Assembly (NCBI GenBank): GCA_023414355.1
Contig: JAEZOB010000067.1
Coordinates: forward strand, 1-64,000
From: Bacillota bacterium
GTDB taxonomy: Bacteria; Bacillota; Clostridia; Lachnospirales; Lachnospiraceae
Direction of reading: 5' to 3'
Length of the DNA stretch: 64,000 bases
Below the pieces are notes generated by a model. It saw only the letters and a program-made list of their open reading frames with translations. It had not been told where the DNA came from and did no database searches. The position numbers and the translations under genes were made by a program. The stretch's first letter is position 1. Every line of letters starts with the position of its first letter. Shown here one piece after another: positions 35,199-44,641 of this stretch.

Positions 35199-36347
35199 AT
35201 GGATTTCTTATTGTCAGGAATCATGGCAATTACTTGGCAGCAGTGTGTTATGTATGTTGTAGGATGTCTTTTAATTTATCTTGCAATCGGAAAAGGCTTC
35301 GAGCCTTCACTGCTTCTTCCCATGGGATTTGGTGCGATTTTGGTAAACCTTCCCGTAACCGGTGTTTTAGATCAGGTGCTTTATGGCAGCGTTGAAACAC
35401 ACGGAATTATTCAGTGGTTATTCGACGTTGGTATTGAAGCTTCAGAAGCGTTACCCATTCTTTTATTCATCGGTATCGGCGCAATGATAGACTTCGGTCC
35501 CTTGTTATCCAATCCGAAGATGTTCTTATTCGGTGCGGCAGCACAGTTCGGCATTTTCTTTACCATCGTTCTGGCTGCATTACTAGGTTTTGATCTTCCG
35601 GATGCTGCTTCTATCGGTATCATCGGTGCGGCAGATGGCCCTACATCCATTTTGGTATCGCAGATTCTCAATTCAAAATATATGGGTGCAATCGCAGTTG
35701 CGGCTTATTCCTATATGGCATTAGTTCCTATTGTACAGCCGTTAGCAATTAAAGCAGTAACCACCAAGAAGGAACGTATGATCCGTATGAGTTATAATCC
35801 GACCTCCGTTACCAAGACCACAAGGATTATGTTCCCGATTATTGTTACAATTATTGCAGGTCTTGTTGCACCGATGTCAGTCGCTTTGGTTGGTTTCTTA
35901 ATGTTCGGTAATCTAATCAGGGAGTGTGGTGTTCTCGGAAGCTTGTCAGATACAGCTCAGAATACACTGGCAAATCTGATCACCTTATTGCTTGGTATCA
36001 CCATTGCCTTCAGTATGACAGCAGAGCATTTTGTTAAATTAGATACTCTCTTAATCATGGGCCTCGGTTTGGTTGCTTTCGTTATGGATACCATCGGCGG
36101 TGTATTATTTGCCAAGTTCCTGAACCTGTTCCTCAAGAAGGGCAATAAGATCAACCCTATGGTTGGTGCTGCAGGTATTTCTGCATTTCCTATGTCAGCC
36201 CGTGTAGTACAGAAGATGGGTATCGCTGAAGATCCCTCTAATCACCTGCTGATGCACGCAATCAGTGCTAACGTATCCGGTCAGATCGGATCCGTAGTTG
36301 CCGGCGGTGTTGTAATCAAGATCGTACTTGGTATTCTGGCAGGTTAA
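35199..36347 (+). CDS. sodium ion-translocating decarboxylase, beta subunit (OadB/GcdB/MmdB family)
   Basis: A 382-residue protein with ~10 membrane helices, the Na+ channel that couples carboxybiotin decarboxylation to sodium export. Family signatures: LIYLAIGKGFEPSLLLPMGFGAILVN, GIGAMIDFGPLLSNP, and GAADGPTSI followed later by GAAGISAFPMSARVVQ (quoted in parts). The start at 35199 has AAGGAGGA eight bases upstream. The tiny gamma subunit gene follows; no alpha (carboxyltransferase) or biotin-carrier gene is in the window, so the substrate (oxaloacetate, methylmalonyl-CoA, glutaconyl-CoA) cannot be told. Confidence 0.93.
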   Translation: MDFLLSGIMAITWQQCVMYVVGCLLIYLAIGKGFEPSLLLPMGFGAILVNLPVTGVLDQVLYGSVETHGIIQWLFDVGIEASEALPILLFIGIGAMIDFGPLLSNPKMFLFGAAAQFGIFFTIVLAALLGFDLPDAASIGIIGAADGPTSILVSQILNSKYMGAIAVAAYSYMALVPIVQPLAIKAVTTKKERMIRMSYNPTSVTKTTRIMFPIIVTIIAGLVAPMSVALVGFLMFGNLIRECGVLGSLSDTAQNTLANLITLLLGITIAFSMTAEHFVKLDTLLIMGLGLVAFVMDTIGGVLFAKFLNLFLKKGNKINPMVGAAGISAFPMSARVVQKMGIAEDPSNHLLMHAISANVSGQIGSVVAGGVVIKIVLGILAG

Positions 36348-36394
36348 TCAGTAGTTAAACGGCGCATAGAATATGCGCAGGAATGGAGGAAAAC

Positions 36395-36544
36395 ATGAAT
36401 ACTCAGAATGTATTATATGGTTTAGAGATTATGGGAAAAGGAATGCTTTCCATCTTCATCGTTATCCTGACCCTTACCTTGATCGTTTATATTCTCGGTA
36501 AGTTTGCAGGAAGAAAGAAGAAAAGCGATACTGTAGAAGAATAA
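36395..36544 (+). CDS. OadG-like gamma subunit of sodium-pump decarboxylase
   Basis: A 49-residue protein starting MNTQNVLYGLEIMGKGMLSI with one membrane helix (~residues 16-36) and a short charged C-terminal tail. The GLxIMGxGMxxIF pattern is that of OadG proteins, single-pass subunits that hold the complex together. GGAGGA precedes the ATG and a strong terminator follows, so it is the last gene of the oadB operon. Its small size makes it easy to overlook. Confidence 0.82.
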   Translation: MNTQNVLYGLEIMGKGMLSIFIVILTLTLIVYILGKFAGRKKKSDTVEE

Positions 36545-36560
36545 AATATAACATTTATAA

Positions 36561-36602
36561 AAAAGGAACAGCCGCTCGGTCCGAGTGGCTGTTCCTTTTT
36601 TA
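36561..36602 (+). terminator. intrinsic terminator after the oadB-oadG pair
   Basis: An 18-bp stem (AAAGGAACAGCCGCTCGG and its near-complement) followed by TTTTTTATT. Confidence 0.95.
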
Positions 36603-36682
36603 TTGTCAATATCTATTCTATAGTAATTCGAGGCATGTTATATGTAATCATATTGCATCGGATAAGATCGTTTCTCAGTCCT

Positions 36683-37633
36683 TTAACCTATATAGGATAC
36701 TGCTTTATACGGTGTACGATAATCATAGTTTTTTATCATAATTCCTTCGCTGGGACTCTTCGCTCCGATCACCTTACCGCTACCAATATATAGGGCAACG
36801 TGATTGATATTTCCGTTCCTGCGGTAAAAAATCAAGTCGCCGGGTCTAAGTTCATCTATGTCCACTCTTCTACCACTGACCGCCTGTTCTCTGGAGGTTC
36901 TTGGAATGTCAATTCCATATTTTTCAAATACCGATTGAGTGAAGCCGGAACAATCAGCTCCTTTCGTTAGGCTTGTTCCTCCCCAGCGATAAGGATTCCC
37001 TACAAACTTCAGCGCAAATGCAACAATCTGATCCCTAAGTGAGGGCTTCTCATCGGCCTCACTTGTATCCGCCATAGCCATCATCGTCTTCGCCGATTTA
37101 TCTTTATTTACAGCCACAGCTTCCTCGTATTTTTTTGAAAGCTTTACATAATCAGCTGCCACATATCCACTGGTATCACCATCTACTTGTATTTTAACCC
37201 AATCTCTCTTTTCCTTGGTTACTTCATAGGTATCTCCTTTTGGAATTAAGGTAATGACTTTTGAGTCGGTGGATGCTTTACTGCGTACTCTCAGGGTTCT
37301 AACTGTTACTGTCGCTATGGTCTGTCCTACTTGGTCCGATAATCTTCTGGCTTCCTTTCCGGTTGCCAGAAAATCTGATTTTATGTACCCGGTTATCGAA
37401 CCGGACTTTATCTTGCACCAATCCTCGTCCTCTTTAAGAACGTTTGCTACACTATTCTTATACAACCTTCCCAGAATTTCACTCTCCTCGTCAGGTTTCA
37501 CTCTTATATTCACATAGTCATCTACATCCGCGAATGCCAGGTTTTTTACTGCCGCCTGTGCAGACGATGTATGTGAGAATAATAGGAACATTCCCACCGC
37601 CACACAGATTGCAAGCTTTTGTATTTTTCTCAT
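36683..37633 (-). CDS. secreted SH3-domain NlpC/P60 endopeptidase
   Basis: A 316-residue exported cell-wall hydrolase: signal peptide (1-27, cleavage after SAQA), two bacterial SH3 domains (~32-92 and ~105-168; YVNIRVKPDEES and LRVRSKASTDS), a linker, then NlpC/P60 (~200-316). The catalytic Cys is in KGADCSGF, His in INHVALYIG. It would cut D-Glu-(m)DAP-type bonds in peptidoglycan. AAGGAGG precedes the ATG. Monocistronic and leftward. Confidence 0.95.
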   Translation of the reverse strand: MRKIQKLAICVAVGMFLLFSHTSSAQAAVKNLAFADVDDYVNIRVKPDEESEILGRLYKNSVANVLKEDEDWCKIKSGSITGYIKSDFLATGKEARRLSDQVGQTIATVTVRTLRVRSKASTDSKVITLIPKGDTYEVTKEKRDWVKIQVDGDTSGYVAADYVKLSKKYEEAVAVNKDKSAKTMMAMADTSEADEKPSLRDQIVAFALKFVGNPYRWGGTSLTKGADCSGFTQSVFEKYGIDIPRTSREQAVSGRRVDIDELRPGDLIFYRRNGNINHVALYIGSGKVIGAKSPSEGIMIKNYDYRTPYKAVSYIG

Positions 37634-37740
37634 GAAGCCTCCTTAAATAATCATTTGTTACAAATTTGTTAAATATGTTACATGATTATTATACGATATG
37701 AGACTTCAAAATACATGTGGTATCTGCTGGAAATTTAGGA

Positions 37741-37788
37741 ATAAAAAGAGCTGTCCGGTCTTTTCTTAACACACCATGGACAGCTCTT
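37741..37788 (-). terminator. terminator of the chemotaxis receptor gene
   Basis: An 11-bp stem (AAGAGCTGTCC / GGACAGCTCTT) that on the minus strand runs into TTTTTATT, 44 bases after the stop codon. Confidence 0.9.
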
Positions 37789-37831
37789 ACCTTAATATGA
37801 AATTATTTTATACCAACAGCTCCGAATATTA

Positions 37832-39658
37832 CTATTGTGTTTTACGGCGTTTCAGCATTAACTTAGGTAATTCCTTACGTTCCGCTTTAATCTCGGACTT
37901 CACTTGATCCACAGCCGAATCCTGCAATTTGAATTTATCGATAATACCCTTCAGTTCAATTACCAGATGATCAACCTCCTGGCCGGTCTGATTGATATTG
38001 GTCATTGCAGCCAATACCTCTTCCGTCGTAGCGGAGGTTTCTTCCGTGCTTGCTGCATACTCCTCAGAGATCGCGGATACATTGGATCCAAAATCAGCAA
38101 CCTTTGATCTGCTGTGGTCCATATCCCGGGATACCAAACCGAGAGTATCAATCTGACGGTTGATTGAATTTAACTCGCTTACGATCATCAGGTACTTATT
38201 CTTTGTTTCTCCAACGCTGACAGTCTGTTGATTTACTGCTTCTTTGACTATTACACTTTGGTTCACCGCAGTCTGAATATTATCCGAAAGCTCACCCAGG
38301 ATACTGTCGATGACATTTGTAGAGTTTTTCGTCTGTTCAGAAAGTCTACGGATTTCCTCCGCTACCACAGCAAAACCCTTTCCTGCTTCTCCTGCACTGG
38401 CAGCCTCAATAGATGCATTCAGAGCAAGCAACTTTGTCTTTTTGGCAATATCGGAAATCAAGACAATTGCTTCCTTAATCTTGCCGGCATTTTCACTGGT
38501 CGTATCAATGATATCGAAGATGGACTGGAAGGACGCTTGATTCTGTAGCGTGATACTTTCCAGTTCATTCACGGTGATGAGACCATCCTCACTTGCAGAT
38601 TTAATCTTTCCGCTTGAATCAGTAAGCTCTTTTGCGCTGTCAAGGCTTTTTCCTACGGCATCTCCAAGATTCGAAATCTCATGCACCAGTTCTTCTGCAT
38701 CCTTTGCTTGATTAGAAGCACCTTCTGCAATCTCCCCAACTGTCTTGGCAATCTCATTCATGGAAGCTGTTACTTCATCAGAGTTGGTTCTCATTACCCC
38801 GGAAGCCGATGACAGCTGTTCCGCTGTCTTAACCATATGCGTGACGATCTCGCGCAGGGAATGAATGAGGGAAGCGATGGAGGCTGCTAGTACTCCGATT
38901 TCGTCAGAGCTTTTAGAATCATGTGCCTCTATGGTCAAGTCCTTCTCAGCCAGTGCATGCATGCTCAGTGTAAGTTTTCTCATGTTTGTCCTGATATAGT
39001 TTAAAATATAAGCATTTAAAATTGTAACCAAAATAGCAACGATTACAAACAAAAGAAGCAGTTTAACCGTACTGTCCTTAATGTATTTTTCTACATTTTC
39101 CTGGGATTTCAGACTATACTCGTCCAGTGCCTCAGTCATGACATTGATTTCATCTCTTGCCTCTTCAAAAAGTGCACTCTTAGCAGCGGGGTCTCCCTGC
39201 CCTGTGGCCGGATCATAGGCCTTCATCCAGGCATTGAACTCGTCCATAAATTCCTGGTATAGCTGCTCCATGGTTAAATCAGTACCTGAGTGTTTGAATT
39301 CAGAATATAATTCTGTATTTGCTTTAATATTATTGACAGCAGTATTAATTCGTTCCAGTACCTGAGATACATTTTCGTAGTAATCATTTAGCAGGGATTT
39401 CTTTGTCTCAGCGTCAATAGTCCCTCCGCTTAAGACAATTTCACGTTCCGCTACATAAGCCTGATAATAATCCCGGTCAGCATTCAAAAGAAGCGATGAA
39501 TTGGTATATAAGGTATCGTAATAGGCCGCTTTCTCAGTCTTATTCAGATTGTTCATCTGATAACTGTATTGAATTAGCATTAATATGGCAAGCATAGTAA
39601 TCGGAACAATAATCATGCATATTTTTGTAGAAATCTTTCTGTCTCTTATAAATTTCAT
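37832..39658 (-). CDS. methyl-accepting chemotaxis protein
   Basis: A 608-residue transmembrane receptor. Helix 1 (~13-30), a ~165-residue extracytoplasmic four-helix-bundle sensor, helix 2 (~195-218), HAMP (~220-272), then a long coiled-coil signalling domain with the conserved tip ALNASIEAASAGEAGKGFAVVAEEIRRLS (in part). It would control CheA kinase in response to an unknown ligand. AAAGGAG precedes the ATG. No other chemotaxis gene is nearby, as usual for dispersed receptors. Confidence 0.95.
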   Translation of the reverse strand: MKFIRDRKISTKICMIIVPITMLAILMLIQYSYQMNNLNKTEKAAYYDTLYTNSSLLLNADRDYYQAYVAEREIVLSGGTIDAETKKSLLNDYYENVSQVLERINTAVNNIKANTELYSEFKHSGTDLTMEQLYQEFMDEFNAWMKAYDPATGQGDPAAKSALFEEARDEINVMTEALDEYSLKSQENVEKYIKDSTVKLLLLFVIVAILVTILNAYILNYIRTNMRKLTLSMHALAEKDLTIEAHDSKSSDEIGVLAASIASLIHSLREIVTHMVKTAEQLSSASGVMRTNSDEVTASMNEIAKTVGEIAEGASNQAKDAEELVHEISNLGDAVGKSLDSAKELTDSSGKIKSASEDGLITVNELESITLQNQASFQSIFDIIDTTSENAGKIKEAIVLISDIAKKTKLLALNASIEAASAGEAGKGFAVVAEEIRRLSEQTKNSTNVIDSILGELSDNIQTAVNQSVIVKEAVNQQTVSVGETKNKYLMIVSELNSINRQIDTLGLVSRDMDHSRSKVADFGSNVSAISEEYAASTEETSATTEEVLAAMTNINQTGQEVDHLVIELKGIIDKFKLQDSAVDQVKSEIKAERKELPKLMLKRRKTQ

Positions 39659-39974
39659 AAGTTTTCTCCTTTCAAGTCATTCATCCCAAAATAATAATTA
39701 GTAACTGTTATTATTTTACTGTAATTATTATAACACATCGGTATAAATATTCAATAATATTATTTTACTAATTTGGCTATATTTAATATATTTTAATTAA
39801 ATATGTTGATATTTCAGAATTACAATAAAATCCGAATAATTTTTGTGTCAGCATTTGTCAGATGCAGCAAAATATCTCACAAAACGTGAAGTTGATTAAA
39901 AACTAATAAAAATTCAGTATCCTAGTATTTTATTATACTTTGAATGTGAATTCATAAAGCACACCTTTCACTGC
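39659..39974. other. intergenic, very AT-rich
   Basis: Between the receptor gene promoter side and the 3' end of the broken subtilisin-like gene. No hairpin with T-run or open frame stands out. Confidence 0.4.
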
Positions 39975-41125
39975 TTAGATGGGTAGAGAATTCTCAAGGC
40001 ATAGAGCACCAAACCCCAGCGTACGGTTAGGATAATTCGCTTCCACTCTCAGATGTCTGGCTCCGTTCTTTAGGTATGCTTTGAGTTTCTCCCCATATAA
40101 ATACAGATCATTTCCTTCTACTATCCCCCACTGCATCATCAATGCAGCACTTCCGGTAACAAAAGGTGTTGCCATAGAGGTCCCGGACCGTACTGCATAT
40201 CCGCCTCCTGGTGCACAGGAATTGATGTTTACTCCGGGGGCTACGATATCCGGTTTTATATCCAGATTTCTGGTGTACCCGCGTCCCGAGAAAGGCGCAT
40301 AGCTGTCCGTATATGCATCATAAGCCCCGACGGAAATCACTCTCTCAGCGGTCGAGGGAATGGTCAGAGTTGTAAATTCTGAAGGCAAGAGGAATCTGGT
40401 AGCTGGATTTTTCACCCCTCCTGCCGGAAGCCATAAATCAAAATTGCCTGTGACTATGCGTTTTGGTACAAGTTCAATCCTCCATACCCCAGAATTAATA
40501 TATCTACCTGTTGGTATGAGCTCGATGTAGATCTCCTGCTGCTGATTAAAAGGGGTTGGTTCTCCATAATAGATAAATATCTGTGTCTGACCAATGGGAA
40601 ACTGTTGTGTGCCTAAAATCTGCGGAATTGGACCTACCCTGGTTCCGTTGGGCGCAGTAATACTGATATCAAAATGGTCATAATAATTCTTCCAAATCTG
40701 TAGATTTAGTGAGAATTCAAACTCACTGACCGCAACTTGTATTAGTGCATTATTTCCCATTGTGAGTATTCCCTGCGCGTGATTACCACTGGCTCCTTCA
40801 TTACCCGTGCCAATCACGATGGCGCTTCTCCAGACATTAGAGCTATCATTGATAAAGCGCTCCAGAAGGGAGCTTCCGGTATGGGAGCCATAATTATTAC
40901 CGAAGCTGATATTGATTGCAATCGGTTTATTTACAGAGATCGCATATTGGATCGCGTAGTTTAGCCCCTGCATCAGCTGTGTGGTTCTCGGAAAGGAATC
41001 TCCGATTGATATCCCCAGCTTCACTACCACCAAATCACTTTTGGAAGCCACGCCCCTGTATAGTCCATTACTTGCCCGACCATTTCCGGCAGCAATTCCT
41101 GCCACATGGGTACCGTGGCTAAAAA
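39975..41125 (-). pseudogene. C-terminal fragment of a subtilisin-family (S8, Csp-like) serine protease, split by an integrated element
   Basis: About 380 residues survive. The frame enters exactly at SHGTHVAGIAAG (catalytic His) and continues through VVVKLG, the oxyanion Asn in GTGNEGA and the nucleophile Ser in SGTSMATPFVTG. The propeptide and catalytic Asp region are missing: upstream of the Ser-His codons sequence identity to a protease ends and a stop follows in frame. An internal ATG (41105) gives an open frame but not a working enzyme. The break adjoins the serine recombinase gene, so this is the target gene of the integration. Confidence 0.88.
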
Positions 41126-41130
41126 ACAGT
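41108..41130. other. predicted left attachment junction (attL) of the integrated island
   Basis: The point where subtilisin coding sequence stops, at the codons for Ser-His-Gly-Thr-His, ~95 bases from the end of the large serine recombinase gene. Serine integrases usually lie next to one attachment site and use a two-base crossover core; the exact core cannot be fixed without the other end. Confidence 0.6.
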
Positions 41131-41153
41131 ACGCATTTTGTTGTGCATTATAC

Positions 41154-41187
41154 ACAAAATAGCAAGTAATAATTCTTGCTATTTTGT
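41154..41187 (-). terminator. terminator of the serine recombinase gene
   Basis: A perfect 13-bp stem (ACAAAATAGCAAG / CTTGCTATTTTGT) with an 8-base loop; the stem's own 3' Ts serve as the T-run on the minus strand. Confidence 0.75.
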
Positions 41188-41224
41188 TACTTTAGTGTAT
41201 TTTTAACGTTGCGTAGCTGAAAAA

Positions 41225-42829
41225 CTATATATTCCAGTGTATTTCAACATCTCTATTTCCATATATGTCCTTCTCACCAATTTCAATATAGTCAATAAAA
41301 TCATCAACTATTTCATTGGTTAGCTCTTCAAACTTTGCATATTTCTTAGCCATGGCAACAACATCAATTCTTGTGACATTTTCTTTTTGTAAAGACTCAA
41401 TGTCACTTTTTATTTTCTCGTGTTCCGCTTTAAGCTTATTTAAATCATTTTCGAAATTATGTTGGTTCGACATATACATAGTCTCAGTGACGACACCCTT
41501 AACCTTATCCATGTACAGCGTTGAAACAGCCCTTTTAATATCATCTATCTTAATTACTATATTCTTTAACTCTTGCTGTTTCCCATTCAACTTTTTCTCA
41601 AGACTTATGCGACCAGTTAGTATCTTTTCAATCACGTCGTTATTAGCTTCATCATTAAGCACACTATCAATTAAATTGTGAATTTCACTACTTACTAAAT
41701 CCATCAATTTATTTAACGATACTGTGTGTGATGTACATTCTTTATTCCTTGTTTTATTCGCTAATTGACACCTTATGTAAGATTGTCTGTTAGGACTGTA
41801 TCCACCTGTTTTAATCATGCTTGAACCGCAATCTTTACACTTAATCTTACCAGCTAAACAATGTGCTTTTCTTTTTTCACTACTCAAATTCGTACTAACT
41901 GTGCGCTTGGATTTCATCAGTTGCTGAACACGGTTAAATATACTTACGTCAATGATAGCTTCGTGATTATTCTGAATTACGACCCATTCGTCTGCAGGAG
42001 CTATTACTACTTTTTTACTCTTATAACTTACTTTTTTCTCTCGTCCCTGTATTAGTGTACCTACATAAGCCTCATTATTCAGAATCCTTTTAACAGTCGA
42101 AATACCCCAGATACCGTATTGCGTTGAAAAATTAGAAGCATAAACGTTTTGATACTTGTATCCAAGAGAGTTTTTATACTGCGTTGGGGTAAGGATCTTT
42201 TCGTTCGTGAGGATGTTCGTAATCTGCTTTACGCTGTATCCCTGCAAATACAAATCAAAAATCTTTTTCACAACTTTTGCAGCTTCGTTATCTACCACTA
42301 TTTTATGTCTGTCTTCCGGGTCTTTCTTATAGCCATAGCAAGCAAAACTACCGAGAAATTGTCCATCCTCCATCTTCTTTCTAAATACAGCTTTAATGTT
42401 TTCACTCAATTCTTCAACATACCATTCGTTTACAAGACCGTTTATCTGTCTAGCCTTTTTGTTGCCTTTTATGTTGGTATCAACGCCATCGACAACTCCA
42501 ATAAATCGTATGCCCCATTCAATAAATAGCCCATTGAAGTACTTTTCAGAGATCTCCATGTCTCTGGTAAATCTGCTCTGTGATTTACATATAATCACAT
42601 TAAATTCACCATTCTTTGCATCCAATAACATCTTGTTCCAACTCGGTCTGTCTTTGTCGGTACCGGAGTAATCGTCATCACTGTAAACCTTATAAATCAG
42701 CATATCGTGATCCGTTGCATAATCCATAAGTAACAGTTTTTGATTTTGAATACTTTCACTATCATCTCCTTTGTTTAATTTATCAAAATCTTCCTTTGAC
42801 AACCTACAATAAATTGCCGCTCTATCCAT
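41225..42829 (-). CDS. large serine recombinase (site-specific integrase)
   Basis: A 534-residue recombinase. Resolvase catalytic domain (~1-150) with YCRLSKED-type start, the nucleophile Ser in SESIQNQ and CKSQSRFTRD; recombinase domain (~165-290, FACYGYKKDPED and WGISTVKRILNNEAYVG); zinc ribbon (CKDCGSSM...C...C, ~325-375) and a long coiled coil (~400-490). This is the TnpX/phiC31-like integrase layout of clostridial mobile elements. AAAGGGG lies upstream of the ATG at 42829; the longer frame is rejected. It lies at the element's edge beside the broken protease gene. Confidence 0.95.
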   Translation of the reverse strand: MDRAAIYCRLSKEDFDKLNKGDDSESIQNQKLLLMDYATDHDMLIYKVYSDDDYSGTDKDRPSWNKMLLDAKNGEFNVIICKSQSRFTRDMEISEKYFNGLFIEWGIRFIGVVDGVDTNIKGNKKARQINGLVNEWYVEELSENIKAVFRKKMEDGQFLGSFACYGYKKDPEDRHKIVVDNEAAKVVKKIFDLYLQGYSVKQITNILTNEKILTPTQYKNSLGYKYQNVYASNFSTQYGIWGISTVKRILNNEAYVGTLIQGREKKVSYKSKKVVIAPADEWVVIQNNHEAIIDVSIFNRVQQLMKSKRTVSTNLSSEKRKAHCLAGKIKCKDCGSSMIKTGGYSPNRQSYIRCQLANKTRNKECTSHTVSLNKLMDLVSSEIHNLIDSVLNDEANNDVIEKILTGRISLEKKLNGKQQELKNIVIKIDDIKRAVSTLYMDKVKGVVTETMYMSNQHNFENDLNKLKAEHEKIKSDIESLQKENVTRIDVVAMAKKYAKFEELTNEIVDDFIDYIEIGEKDIYGNRDVEIHWNI

Positions 42830-42934
42830 AATATCTTTTGCCCCTTTCGAGTGTAAAAAGAGGTTAGATAATCGCTTGCTTATAGTATACCATGTATACA
42901 ACGCAAGTAAAATATATCTTACCTCTTTTATCTA

Positions 42935-43177
42935 TTAATTGTTCTTTCTCTCAATCATCTGTACGACTATCTGTAATATTTCTTTTTCTCGTTTTTCTTT
43001 ATCAACTTCCTTGAAGTGATTATGAACCACTAATTTCCCCATAGTGCCACCGACCATACTTTCACTTATTACATTATATTTATCAGCAACCTTATCTATC
43101 ACCAATTCCACATTTAACACCATCCTTAGTATAAAATTCTTATATAGAGTTATTGTGTGGATAGATAACTTGCCCAT
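42935..43177 (-). CDS. small hypothetical protein upstream of the serine recombinase
   Basis: An open frame of up to 80 residues ending VDKEKREKEILQIVVQMIERKNN (quoted in part: KEKREKEILQIVVQMIER). The start is uncertain; an internal ATG (VLNVELVIDKVADKY...) or GTG after AAGG gives ~62 residues. I do not recognise it. Position directly before the recombinase, same strand, would suit a recombination directionality factor or regulator, but nothing in the sequence proves this. Confidence 0.5.
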   Translation of the reverse strand: MGKLSIHTITLYKNFILRMVLNVELVIDKVADKYNVISESMVGGTMGKLVVHNHFKEVDKEKREKEILQIVVQMIERKNN

Positions 43178-43474
43178 TATGTATATAAATAAGGAATGTC
43201 CATTATTAGGTAGCCTATAAATTCGAAATATGTAACAAAAAAGACCGGTGCATCAACAAACATCAGTCTTTTCATGTTATTTTTCTATACTATAATAATG
43301 ATTGAGGTGCAGAAACTTACGATTTAGATGGTCACTTCATCCATCAAATCTGTTTTATTAAAATCACAACAGATTTAATTCATTTATTGAGTATTAAGAT
43401 ACCAATAAATAGATTTCATTTTTTACAGTATTTTCATCCTTATTCTTGGAAATCTCTAATAATCTAAGTACAAT
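43178..43474. other. divergent intergenic region at the left edge of the defence operon
   Basis: AT-rich. A hairpin around 43237-43272 (AAAAGAC / GTCTTTT) is the only structure; no open frame is convincing. Confidence 0.4.
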
Positions 43475-43503
43475 TTGACATTATTCACCTTTAAGAATAA
43501 AAT
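43475..43503 (+). promoter_or_regulatory. consensus promoter of the four-gene defence-type operon
   Basis: Perfect TTGACA (43475-43480), a 17-base spacer and TAAAAT (43498-43503), ~75 bases before the first start codon. Such a strong consensus suggests constitutive expression. Confidence 0.78.
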
Positions 43504-43577
43504 TAGAAACAGCAAATTCATTAACAAAAATTCAATCAAAATTTATATACTAATATCCCGAATTGGAGGCTTCATTA

Positions 43578-44639
43578 ATGAACAGTAAAACTGATGAGAT
43601 TAGACAGTATATCTTTCATATTCTGCAAAATGCCAAATCGAATGGCCATCCATATCGCGACATTCGCGCCGGCGAAATACTAAAAGAAATGAACTTAGGA
43701 AATGTACCTGCGATTGTATGCAATGCCATGCGAAGCGTCCCTTGCTTTGATACTTATGATGTATTGGTCACTCCTCCGAGTGGTAATAGTACCACGCTGC
43801 TCCATCGATACTATTTCGACGGACTCAAGCCATCCGCAGATATGCCCAAACCAATCTATTCCTCCAATCCGTTTCCAAAAACAGATGTCAATCATTATCG
43901 TCAAATATCAGGGTCAATTGGATCATACCATACCAATGATTTGCTAAATAATGCTCTCACCTTTTATAATAAGCTGAGCACAATAGAAAATCATCGTTAC
44001 CGTTCTTGGGAACATTGCTATTCCTTTTTTGCCAAGCATCAAAATACCGTCGATGAAGATATCATCGATTTGATGTGCCTGCATCTATCTAACTATTTAG
44101 CTAGTTGGGGAATGTTCCGTGGTGCGGCATTTCTACTACAGAAGGATTACCGGATACACCTTGATGTAGTTCACCTTATATTGAATGAACGGTATCACAT
44201 ATTAAGGTCTAGTTACATACGGGATATTGCACTTGATGAATACATAATTAGAATCTTTGAGTTGAGTGAAAGCATTGCCGAGATCTATCGAAAAAAGACT
44301 ACTGATTTTGAAAATGAAAGCGGTAGAAATGCCTCTGATACACTGATAACAAAAATCTTACTCGGCGTATTTGGATGTGTCCCTGCGTATGACAGATACT
44401 TCAAAGAGGGACTTCGACTCACTAGAATAGCATCTGGACAATACAATCCGAATTCGATTTCCCAGCTATTGAAATTCTATGATCTGCATTATGATGCATT
44501 TGAAACCGTTCGGCTAAAAATTAGTGAAAATGGTGTAGAATACCCCCCGATGAAAATCGTAGATATGTGCTTCTGGCAGCTCGGTTATGAACAGTCAACA
44601 CAAAACCCAGCTTTCAAATCATCAAAACGAGGTAAATAA
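43578..44639 (+). CDS. defence-operon gene 1: winged-helix-like N-terminus, conserved YLASWGMFRG domain, unknown function
   Basis: A 353-residue protein. Residues ~1-75 look like a winged helix (EIRQYIFHILQNAKSNG, IRAGEILKEMNLGNVPAIVCNAM) that could bind DNA. The middle-to-C-terminal part contains LSNYLASWGMFRGAAFLLQKDY, a stretch I recall from uncharacterised proteins in restriction/defence neighbourhoods, but I cannot name a family. No membrane helix. TTGGAGGC lies seven bases before the ATG. The next gene starts two bases after its stop, so it is tightly coupled to the DUF6361, PLD and helicase genes. Confidence 0.75.
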   Translation: MNSKTDEIRQYIFHILQNAKSNGHPYRDIRAGEILKEMNLGNVPAIVCNAMRSVPCFDTYDVLVTPPSGNSTTLLHRYYFDGLKPSADMPKPIYSSNPFPKTDVNHYRQISGSIGSYHTNDLLNNALTFYNKLSTIENHRYRSWEHCYSFFAKHQNTVDEDIIDLMCLHLSNYLASWGMFRGAAFLLQKDYRIHLDVVHLILNERYHILRSSYIRDIALDEYIIRIFELSESIAEIYRKKTTDFENESGRNASDTLITKILLGVFGCVPAYDRYFKEGLRLTRIASGQYNPNSISQLLKFYDLHYDAFETVRLKISENGVEYPPMKIVDMCFWQLGYEQSTQNPAFKSSKRGK

Positions 44640-44641
44640 CC

